Part shown: piece by piece, positions 1 through 4,100 of the stretch
Position numbering within the stretch: position 1 is the first letter of the stretch
How the letters are laid out: every line of letters starts with the position of its first letter
NCBI GenBank assembly: GCA_016293155.1
Contig: JAEDEU010000058.1
Span: forward strand, 1 to 9,070
Origin: Clostridiaceae bacterium
GTDB taxonomy: Bacteria > Bacillota > Clostridia > Oscillospirales > Butyricicoccaceae
Length of the DNA: 9,070 nucleotides
Reading direction: 5' to 3'
Notes under the pieces: model-generated
What the model was told of the DNA's origin: nothing
Database searches by the model: none
Seen by the model: the letters and a program-made list of their open reading frames with translations, nothing else
Position numbers and translations under genes: made by a program

Positions 1-1
1 T

Positions 2-748
2 TGGAGCACACTGCTGGAAACCGCGCCGATGTTCGGCTCGTCCAGCCCGTCCTATCTGCTGATGGCGTCCATTGACCTGGCGCGCGCGTGGCTGGAGGAC
101 GAAGGTGCGCGGTTATACACAAATTGTGCACAGGCTGTGGAAAACCTGCGCACGTGGATAGAACATCATACGGCATTCGGTGTGCTGGCGGGGGCGGAGG
201 TCGATCCGTGCCGCCTGACGATCTGCACCGGAGGAACCGCACTGGACGGCTTTGGGCTTGCGGCAGAGCTGGAGCGGCGCGGCGTTGTCTGCGAGATGGC
301 GGACGCGCGCCATGCCGTGCTGATCTGCACCGGCATGGATACTGCGGAGGCGTTTGCCCGTGTGAAGAATGCGCTGATGCACATTCCGTGCGAACGGACG
401 GAGCAGCCGCAGGAGCTGCTGCTCACCGGACTCCCCGCGCCCGAACGGGTGATTTCCGTGCGCGAGGCGGTGTTCGCTCCGTGCCGCGAGGTGCCGCTCG
501 CGCAGGCGGAGGGAGCGGTCTGTGCCCGCGCCGTGACACCCTATCCGCCCGGCGTACCGGTAATTTATCCCGGAGAGCGGATTTGTGGCGAATACATTGA
601 ATTTCTGCGCAATCAATGTTATAATACGATTGGCAAAGTAACAATCGTATCGGCAAAAGACTCCCTTTCAGCGGGAGGCTTTTACAGCTTACATCCGGAA
701 AGGAGCTTCGCCCATGAAAATGATCCTTGCCATCATCAATCACGATGA
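2..748 (+). CDS. Orn/Lys/Arg decarboxylase family protein, C-terminal part (5' end outside window)
   Basis: This is the last 248 residues of a PLP-dependent amino-acid decarboxylase of the Orn/Lys/Arg (YaaO/SpeA-like) family, which make polyamine precursors by removing CO2 from basic amino acids. The frame is open from base 2. A serine/proline motif followed by SYLLMASID close to the visible start is typical of the end of the PLP domain. The C-terminal domain ends in the family-typical PPGVPVIYPGERI (about codons 182-194). The PLP-binding lysine lies upstream of the window, so the substrate cannot be judged. In Bacillus a decarboxylase of this family sits just upstream of tmk-darA, which supports the call. 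Oddity: about 50 residues follow GERI, encoded by DNA that also holds the darA promoter, a hairpin, the darA ribosome site and the first 35 bases of darA. The original stop codon may have been lost, or a frameshift may be present. Confidence 0.85.
   Translation, partial: WSTLLETAPMFGSSSPSYLLMASIDLARAWLEDEGARLYTNCAQAVENLRTWIEHHTAFGVLAGAEVDPCRLTICTGGTALDGFGLAAELERRGVVCEMADARHAVLICTGMDTAEAFARVKNALMHIPCERTEQPQELLLTGLPAPERVISVREAVFAPCREVPLAQAEGAVCARAVTPYPPGVPVIYPGERICGEYIEFLRNQCYNTIGKVTIVSAKDSLSAGGFYSLHPERSFAHENDPCHHQSR
597..625 (+). promoter_or_regulatory. sigma-A type promoter for darA-holB
   Basis: The -35 element TTGAAT (597-602) and -10 element TATAAT (620-625) are separated by exactly 17 bases, and TG at 617-618 makes an extended -10. 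Transcription should begin near 632, giving darA a leader of about 80 bases. The whole promoter lies inside the decarboxylase reading frame. Confidence 0.75.
655..683 (+). terminator. terminator-like hairpin in the darA leader
   Basis: AAAAG-A-CTCCC (655-665) pairs with GGGAG-G-CTTTT (673-683): ten pairs with one A.G mismatch around a 7-base loop. The flanking A and T runs are typical of an intrinsic terminator, but the T run is only four bases. It lies about 25 bases downstream of the predicted darA start site. It may end decarboxylase transcripts, act as a leaky attenuator of darA, or both. Confidence 0.5.
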
Positions 749-1037
749 TGCGAATAGAGTAACCCGCGCCCTTACGCGCGCGCACTATTTTGTCACCAAG
801 CTCGCCACCACGGGCGGATTCCTGAAGGACGGCAATACCACGCTGATTACCGGCGTGGAGGACGACCGGGTTGACGACGTGATGGAGCTGATTCAGGAAA
901 ACACCAAGGCGCGTCCGCATCCGCTGGCAGGCGGCGCGGAAATGGGCTTTGGCTTTTCCACGGCGGCGCCCAAGGAGGTTACGGTGGGCGGCGCAACGAT
1001 TTTCGTGCTGAACGTGGAGCGGTTTGAAAAGCTATGA
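714..1037 (+). CDS. darA: cyclic-di-AMP receptor, PII-like (DarA/YaaQ/PstA)
   Basis: A 107-residue PII-like signalling protein; family members are about 109 residues, form cytosolic trimers and bind the second messenger c-di-AMP. The start MKMILAIINHDDA, the TTGGFL loop (residues 32-37), the GNTTLITGVED segment (40-50) and the terminal VGGATIFVLNVERFEKL strand follow the family closely. The start is fixed by AAAGGAG at 699-705, eight bases before ATG. It begins 35 bases inside the decarboxylase frame, and its TGA overlaps the holB start in ATGA (1034-1037), so the two genes are translationally coupled. Linkage to holB is conserved in Firmicutes. The downstream partner of DarA is not well defined, so I claim only ligand binding by family. 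Confidence 0.93.
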   Translation: MKMILAIINHDDANRVTRALTRAHYFVTKLATTGGFLKDGNTTLITGVEDDRVDDVMELIQENTKARPHPLAGGAEMGFGFSTAAPKEVTVGGATIFVLNVERFEKL

Positions 1038-2017
1038 CATTTGATTCGCTTGCAGGCAATGCGGAGCTGAAGGCCGCGCTGCGCCGAGCACTCGGAACAC
1101 GGTTTCCGCAGACCATCCTGCTCACCGGACCGGAGGGAAGCGGCAAGCTGACGGCGGCGCGCATTCTGGCATCCGCTCTGCTGTGCGAGCGCGGCGGAGC
1201 CGTGCCGTGCGGACAGTGCCTCGCGTGCCGGAAGGCGGAAAAGGGCATTCATCCCGACCTCACCCTGATTGATTCGGGGGACGCGGAGATCAAGGTGGAA
1301 ACCGCGCGCGCCATCCGTTCGGACAGCTCGGTGCGCCCGAGCGAGAGTGACCGCCGCGTATTTTTGATCCGCCATGCACATAAAATGAACCCATCCGCGC
1401 AGAATGCGCTGCTCAAGGTGCTGGAGGAGCCGCCCGCATATGCGTTTTTCATCCTGATGAGCGAAAATGCGGACGCAATCCTGCCCACGATTCTGTCGCG
1501 GTGCACGCAGTTTTCGCTGTCACCGGTATCCGTCCGCGAGACGGAGGGGCTGCTGCGCGCCCGTTTTCCGGAAAAAAACGAACAGGAAATCCATGCCGCC
1601 GCGCACCGTGCACAGGGCATTGTGGGCGAGGCGGTTCGCCTGCTGTCCGGCGGGCAGGACGATCTGACCCCGGTGATCGCGCCCATCCTGCGCGCACTCG
1701 CGGGAACGTCCGAGCTGAGCATCGTCAAGGCGTGCAATGCCTGCGCGGGCATGACGCGCCCGCAGTTTGCCGCCGTGCTGGACGCGCTGTGTCTGGCACT
1801 GCGCGATGCGGTCATGGCATCCGAGGAGCTGTCCGAGCCGCTGAACGGCGCACTGCGTACGGAAACCGCTTCGCTGGGCGTGCACGTTCCGCAGCGCAGA
1901 CTGTTGCAGCTTTACGATTGGGTGCGCGAGCTTTCCGCGCGGATTCCGCTCAATACGGGCATTCCGCTGCTGTCCGCCTGTCTGGCGGCGCGCGCCTATG
2001 AAATCATTCGAAATTAG
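1034..2017 (+). CDS. holB: DNA polymerase III subunit delta prime (clamp loader)
   Basis: A 327-residue AAA+ clamp-loader subunit that helps load the sliding clamp at the replication fork. Seen in order: a P-loop-like GPEGSGKL (32-39), a four-cysteine zinc module (C51, C59, C62, C65, around CGQCLAC), the NALLKVLEEPP segment (124-134), and the SRC arginine-finger motif (155-157, SRCTQF), followed by a helical C-terminal region. The residue after the P-loop lysine is Leu instead of Thr/Ser, and the Walker B position reads VFLIRHAHKM without the acidic pair. This suggests it does not hydrolyse ATP and acts as the stator-like delta prime, not as DnaX; its length (DnaX is much longer) and neighbours agree. 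Its ATG overlaps the darA stop. Confidence 0.92.
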   Translation: MTFDSLAGNAELKAALRRALGTRFPQTILLTGPEGSGKLTAARILASALLCERGGAVPCGQCLACRKAEKGIHPDLTLIDSGDAEIKVETARAIRSDSSVRPSESDRRVFLIRHAHKMNPSAQNALLKVLEEPPAYAFFILMSENADAILPTILSRCTQFSLSPVSVRETEGLLRARFPEKNEQEIHAAAHRAQGIVGEAVRLLSGGQDDLTPVIAPILRALAGTSELSIVKACNACAGMTRPQFAAVLDALCLALRDAVMASEELSEPLNGALRTETASLGVHVPQRRLLQLYDWVRELSARIPLNTGIPLLSACLAARAYEIIRN

Positions 2018-2025
2018 AAAATAAC

Positions 2026-2088
2026 CGCCTGCGGGAGTGCTTTCGCCCGCACAGCCGTGCTGCCTGAGCTGTGGCACGCAGGCGTTTT
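2026..2088 (+). other. structured intergenic element, possible attenuator or terminator
   Basis: CGCCTGCG (2026-2033) pairs perfectly with CGCAGGCG (2077-2084), followed by TTTT (2085-2088). Inside, CACAGC (2050-2055) pairs with GCTGTG (2068-2073). A competing 6-bp hairpin, TGCGGG (2030-2035) with CCCGCA (2046-2051), uses part of the outer stem, so two exclusive folds are possible. No match to SRP RNA or to a riboswitch known to me was seen. It sits between holB and ricT, where it could limit read-through. Confidence 0.45.
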
Positions 2089-2098
2089 CAGAAAGCAG

Positions 2099-2117
2099 GG
2101 CAGACAGTCTGTCTGCC
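2099..2117 (+). promoter_or_regulatory. palindrome touching the ricT ribosome binding site
   Basis: GGCAGACAG-T-CTGTCTGCC is a perfect 9+9 inverted repeat ending one base before the GAGGAGG ribosome site (2118-2124). As RNA it would form a 7-bp hairpin with a 5-base loop next to the ribosome site; as DNA it could be an operator. No convincing promoter was seen between holB and ricT, so an RNA-level role seems more likely. Confidence 0.5.
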
Positions 2118-2132
2118 GAGGAGGAACAAATT

Positions 2133-3359
2133 TTGGCAGAAATTATTGGAGTCCGCTTTAAAAAAGTCGGAAAAGTATATTATTTTGATCCGTGCGGCAA
2201 TCAGGTCCGCATCGGAGATCATGTCATCGTCGAGACCGCGCGCGGCGTGGAATACGGCGAGGTATCCATCGCAAACCGCAAAATTCCGGAGGGCGAGGTC
2301 GTCAAGCCGCTCAAGAAGGTCATCCGCGTGGCAACCCCGGCGGATCAGAAGGTGGTCGAGAGCAATCAGCGCCGTGCGGATGAGGCGTTCCGTATCTGCG
2401 AGAAGAAGATCGAGGAGCACCATCTGGATATGAAGCTGGTCACGGTCGAGTATACCTTTGACCTGAGCAAGGTGCTGTTTTATTTCACCGCGGACGGCCG
2501 CGTGGACTTCCGCGAGCTGGTCAAGGATCTTGCATCCGTGTTCCGCACCCGCATCGAGCTGCGCCAGATCGGCGTGCGCGATGAGGCAAAAATGCTCGGC
2601 GGACTGGGCATCTGCGGCAGACCGCTGTGCTGCTCGTCCTTTTTGGACGACTTCCAGCCGGTGTCCATCAACATGGCAAAGGAACAGAATCTGTCGCTCA
2701 ACCCGACCAAGATTTCGGGTACCTGCGGCAGACTGATGTGCTGCCTGAAATATGAAAACGATGTCTATGAGGAGCTGGGCAAGGTCACGCCGCGTCCGGA
2801 ATCGCTGGTGGAGACACCGGAGGGACCGGGTACGGTGATGGATTCCTCGCTGCTCAAGGGCACGTGCTCGGTGCGTCTGGACAGCGATCCGGATGAGGTG
2901 CACTGCTTCCGCTGCACGGAGTGCCAGATTGTCAAGGCGGCGCGCAAGGGCCGCAAGCCGGTGTCCCGTGCCGCCGCGGCGGCAAAGACCGCAGAGGCAA
3001 AGCCGGCAGCGCCCAAGCCGGCGGCAAAGCCCGTACCGAAGCCGGAGCCCGAGCCGGAGCAGGAGCCGGGCATCATGGCACCGTCGGACGATCAGATGCT
3101 GATTGCGGAGCCGATTCCGCAGCAGACCGAAAAGCCGCGCGGCGAGCGCAGACGCAGAAGCCGTCCGAAGCGCGACGGCGAAAAGCGTGAGGGCGAAAAC
3201 AAGCAGCGGCAGTCCCGCCCGCAGAAGCAGGGAAAGCCGCACCGTGACGGCGACAGGCAGCCGCGTCCGGAGGGCGACAAGAAGAGCGCTCCGCGCCGCC
3301 GCAGACCGCCGCGCCGCAAGCCGAAGGACGGCGCAAACAGCAATCACAAGAGCGAATAA
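2133..3359 (+). CDS. ricT: PSP1 domain protein RicT/YaaT with long charged C-terminal tail
   Basis: A 408-residue protein. Residues 1-268 are the PSP1/YaaT core; in Bacillus, RicT works with RicA and RicF as a complex that steers RNase Y and affects sporulation and competence. The N-terminus MAEIIGVRFKKVGKVYYFDP is family-typical. The conserved cysteine clusters CGRPLCC (161-167) and CGRLMCC (198-204) are present, as is a CFRCTEC near 258-264; family members use conserved cysteines for Fe-S binding. A TTG start is chosen because GAGGAGG (2118-2124) lies eight bases upstream and the homologous sequence begins there; an in-frame ATG at 2037 would read through the leader hairpins. Residues from about 269 to 408 form an Ala/Pro/Lys/Glu-rich, then Arg-rich low-complexity tail not present in the roughly 275-residue Bacillus protein; it may bind RNA or be disordered. 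Confidence 0.9.
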   Translation: MAEIIGVRFKKVGKVYYFDPCGNQVRIGDHVIVETARGVEYGEVSIANRKIPEGEVVKPLKKVIRVATPADQKVVESNQRRADEAFRICEKKIEEHHLDMKLVTVEYTFDLSKVLFYFTADGRVDFRELVKDLASVFRTRIELRQIGVRDEAKMLGGLGICGRPLCCSSFLDDFQPVSINMAKEQNLSLNPTKISGTCGRLMCCLKYENDVYEELGKVTPRPESLVETPEGPGTVMDSSLLKGTCSVRLDSDPDEVHCFRCTECQIVKAARKGRKPVSRAAAAAKTAEAKPAAPKPAAKPVPKPEPEPEQEPGIMAPSDDQMLIAEPIPQQTEKPRGERRRRSRPKRDGEKREGENKQRQSRPQKQGKPHRDGDRQPRPEGDKKSAPRRRRPPRRKPKDGANSNHKSE

Positions 3360-3366
3360 AAAGCAG

Positions 3367-3401
3367 GAGATCCGCCGGAATTGCCCGTGCGGATCTCTTT
3401 C
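3367..3401 (+). terminator. intrinsic terminator after ricT
   Basis: GAGATCCGC (3367-3375) pairs with GCGGATCTC (3389-3397), with a possible inner CGG/CCG extension, and is followed by TTTCT. It starts 8 bases after the ricT stop and closes the housekeeping block. Its tail abuts the -35 region of the first repeat unit. Confidence 0.8.
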
Positions 3402-3403
3402 TA

Positions 3404-3432
3404 TTGTATTATGTGACAGAATGTGTTATGAT
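3404..3432 (+). promoter_or_regulatory. promoter of toxin mRNA, copy 1
   Basis: TTGTAT (3404-3409) and TATGAT (3427-3432) are 17 bases apart, and TG at 3424-3425 gives an extended -10. Predicted start is near 3437-3439, giving a message of roughly 190 bases to the end of the T run at 3627. The same spacing is kept in copy 2 despite sequence divergence, which supports function. Confidence 0.7.
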
Positions 3433-3437
3433 ATTGA

Positions 3438-3474
3438 CGTTGTCATCACCCAATCCGACAACGGAAAGGGGTGA
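3438..3474 (+). promoter_or_regulatory. 5' leader hairpin and ribosome-site-sequestering helix, copy 1
   Basis: CGTTGTC (3438-3444) pairs with GACAACG (3457-3463). The hairpin loop carries TCACCC (3446-3451), which is complementary to GGGTGA (3469-3474) in the ribosome binding site AAAGGGGTGA. The two helices together form an H-type pseudoknot, or they compete; either way the ribosome site can be masked. If transcription starts as late as 3439 the first pair of the hairpin is lost. Confidence 0.55.
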
Positions 3475-3481
3475 GTCCATC

Positions 3482-3565
3482 GTGGAACATATTGTTTCCT
3501 TTCTCGTTTCTGTTGTGGCAGGTGTATTCTCTTACTACATCTGTAAATGGCTGGACAGAAACTGA
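3482..3565 (+). CDS. small hydrophobic peptide, Fst/par-like type I toxin candidate, copy 1
   Basis: A 27-residue peptide starting with GTG, eight bases after the AAGGGGTG ribosome-site core. It begins MEHIVSF, has one hydrophobic segment (about residues 4-20) with AG at residues 13-14, and ends in the polar KWLDRN. Size, a single membrane span and a Trp-Leu-x-Arg-type end resemble Fst-family toxins, which insert into the membrane and disturb division and the nucleoid. It lacks the proline seen in classical Fst. The stop codon lies in a perfect 7-bp hairpin (3562-3579). The peptide is identical to copy 2, with no synonymous changes. The main support is the locus layout: own promoter, structured leader, terminator, and a convergent RNA complementary to the start region. 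Toxicity is inferred. Alternatives are a membrane regulator peptide or a leader peptide. Confidence 0.7.
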   Translation: MEHIVSFLVSVVAGVFSYYICKWLDRN

Positions 3566-3582
3566 TTGATGGCAATCAGCCA

Positions 3583-3658
3583 AGAAGAAAGCCTCGGAGC
3601 TCGCATCTCCGAGGCTTTCGTTTTTTTGAGTCCTCGTGGAACATTAGGACCTTTTGAT
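3583..3658 (-). ncRNA. candidate antitoxin RNA (RNA II-like), copy 1
   Basis: Predicted from the minus-strand promoter at 3665-3693: a start near 3658 and an end after the shared hairpin give about 75 bases, close to par RNA II. Its 5' part contains the complement of TGAGTCC/TCGTGGAACAT (3627-3644), which repeats the toxin start region (TGAGTCC-A-TCGTGGAACAT, 3472-3490) with one extra A. A 5-bp hairpin (3630-3634 with 3646-3650) puts the complement of the start-codon segment in its loop. Pairing would cover the GTG start and block ribosome loading. The exact ends are estimates. Confidence 0.6.
3587..3627 (+). terminator. strong terminator of toxin mRNA, copy 1; probably bidirectional
   Basis: A perfect 13-bp stem (3587-3599 with 3607-3619) has loop CTCGCAT (3600-3606) and seven Ts at 3621-3627. 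On the minus strand the stem is followed by TTTCTTCTT, so it can also end the convergent RNA. The loop contains CUCG, which fits the YUNR U-turn rule used for kissing in antisense systems. Confidence 0.9.
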
Positions 3659-3664
3659 GTTTGT

Positions 3665-3693
3665 ATTATAGCACATCGCTCCGGAGAATGCAA
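3665..3693 (-). promoter_or_regulatory. convergent promoter for antitoxin RNA, copy 1
   Basis: Read on the minus strand: TTGCAT (3693-3688), 17 bases, TATAAT (3670-3665), with TG for an extended -10 (TGCTATAAT). It points into the 3' end of the toxin message. This is a stronger consensus than the toxin promoter, as expected if the antitoxin must be in excess. Confidence 0.75.
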
Positions 3694-3707
3694 GTCTGTA
3701 AAATTCA

Positions 3708-3736
3708 TTGCCGGATATGACAAAATATGCTATGAT
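3708..3736 (+). promoter_or_regulatory. promoter of toxin mRNA, copy 2
   Basis: TTGCCG (3708-3713), 17 bases, TATGAT (3731-3736), with TG at 3728-3729 as extended -10. The -35 is weaker than in copy 1 at its last three positions. Confidence 0.65.
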
Positions 3737-3741
3737 ATTGA

Positions 3742-3778
3742 CGTTGTCATCACCCAATCCGACAACGGAAAGGGGTGA
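3742..3778 (+). promoter_or_regulatory. 5' leader hairpin and ribosome-site-sequestering helix, copy 2
   Basis: Same structure as copy 1: CGTTGTC (3742-3748) with GACAACG (3761-3767), and loop TCACCC (3750-3755) complementary to GGGTGA (3773-3778). No base differs between copies. Confidence 0.55.
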
Positions 3779-3785
3779 GTCCATC

Positions 3786-3869
3786 GTGGAACATATTGTT
3801 TCCTTTCTCGTTTCTGTTGTGGCAGGTGTATTCTCTTACTACATCTGTAAATGGCTGGACAGAAACTGA
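3786..3869 (+). CDS. small hydrophobic peptide, Fst/par-like type I toxin candidate, copy 2
   Basis: This 27-residue peptide is identical in DNA and protein to the one at 3482-3565, including the GTG start, the ribosome site and the stop-codon hairpin (3866-3883). Identity at synonymous sites means either recent duplication or gene conversion. It is followed by its own terminator and convergent RNA and lies about 230 bases upstream of an unrelated two-component system. Function is inferred as for copy 1. Confidence 0.7.
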   Translation: MEHIVSFLVSVVAGVFSYYICKWLDRN

Positions 3870-3886
3870 TTGATGGCAATCAGCCA

Positions 3887-3962
3887 AGAAGAAAGCCTCG
3901 GAGCTCACACCTCCGAGGCTTTCGTTTTTTTGAGCCCTCGTGGAACATTAGGACCTTTTGCT
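3887..3962 (-). ncRNA. candidate antitoxin RNA (RNA II-like), copy 2
   Basis: Same layout as copy 1. The T-to-C change at 3935 turns an A-U pair of the minus-strand 5' hairpin into a G.U wobble, so the hairpin survives in the antitoxin RNA, whereas the plus-strand version would gain an A.C mismatch. Pairing to the toxin message is also kept by G.U. This supports the minus strand as the functional RNA here. Ends are estimates. Confidence 0.6.
3891..3931 (+). terminator. strong terminator of toxin mRNA, copy 2; probably bidirectional
   Basis: Same 13-bp stem (3891-3903 with 3911-3923) and seven Ts (3925-3931). The loop is CTCACAC instead of CTCGCAT: two of seven bases changed while the YUNR pattern (CUCA) is kept. 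Confidence 0.9.
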
Positions 3963-3968
3963 GTTTGT

Positions 3969-3997
3969 ATTATAGCACATCACTCCGGAGAATGCAA
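3969..3997 (-). promoter_or_regulatory. convergent promoter for antitoxin RNA, copy 2
   Basis: TTGCAT (3997-3992), 17 bases, TATAAT (3974-3969) on the minus strand with extended TG. It differs from copy 1 by one base in the spacer (3982). Confidence 0.75.
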
Positions 3998-4057
3998 GCA
4001 GGATGCAAAGTTGAAAAAACTTTCGCGGATCGACACACACTGTTCACAATATTTCCG

Positions 4058-4063
4058 TATAAT
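4058..4063 (+). promoter_or_regulatory. probable -10 of the response regulator operon
   Basis: TATAAT sits 38 bases before the GTG start; the expected -35 position (4035-4040, ACACAC) is poor, as in activator-dependent promoters. The 10-mer TGTTCACAAT occurs at 4041-4050 just upstream and again at 4102-4111 across the start codon. A 6-bp inverted repeat AAAGTT/AACTTT lies at 4007-4023. Any of these could be a regulator site; none is proven. Confidence 0.45.
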
Positions 4064-4100
4064 GAAAACAATTCGAGACGACAAACGAGGAGGAAACATC

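Larger units (their letters stand above)
3403..3694 (+). repeat. tandem repeat unit, copy 1 (toxin-antitoxin module)
   Basis: This unit matches 3707-3998 at a constant 304-bp offset. From 3427 to 3694 (268 bases) only five positions differ: 3603, 3606, 3631, 3657 and 3678. The leading 24 bases (3403-3426) differ at 8 positions yet keep the promoter layout. Homology ends sharply after ATGCAAG. No inverted ends, transposase or target duplication is visible, so simple tandem duplication is more likely than insertion of a mobile element. Confidence 0.95.
3707..3998 (+). repeat. tandem repeat unit, copy 2 (toxin-antitoxin module)
   Basis: Second copy of the 292-bp unit, 12 bases after copy 1. Relative to copy 1 it carries A at 3907, C at 3910, C at 3935, C at 3961 and A at 3982; all other bases from 3731 to 3998 are identical. 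All five differences lie downstream of the toxin stop. Confidence 0.95.

Noticed and set aside
2018..2098. Small SRP RNA between holB and ricT
   Set aside because: The conserved SRP apical sequence with its GGAA loop is absent, and the element is not next to dnaX/recR.
2037..2132. Upstream ATG start for RicT at 2037
   Set aside because: It encodes the leader hairpins and palindrome, lacks a ribosome site, and homologous sequence begins at the TTG at 2133.
2088..3347. Long minus-strand frame opposite ricT (419 residues)
   Set aside because: It is a GC-driven shadow of a clear PSP1 gene; it has no recognisable domain and starts and ends within ricT and its leader.
3566..3778. Plus-strand frames beginning right after each toxin stop (3566-3778 and 3851-4126)
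   Set aside because: They cross the terminator stem and the antisense promoter, have no ribosome site, and exist only because the repeat stays open in that frame.
3403..3998. Mobile element, MITE or CRISPR explanation of the direct repeats
   Set aside because: There are only two long units without spacers of CRISPR type, no terminal inverted repeats, no transposase and no target duplication; the internal promoter-peptide-terminator-promoter order explains the unit better.
3870..4100. Upstream extension of the response regulator frame from 3870 (303-residue version)
   Set aside because: It reads through the copy 2 terminator and antisense promoter; the GTG at 4101 has a strong ribosome site and gives the normal family N-terminus.
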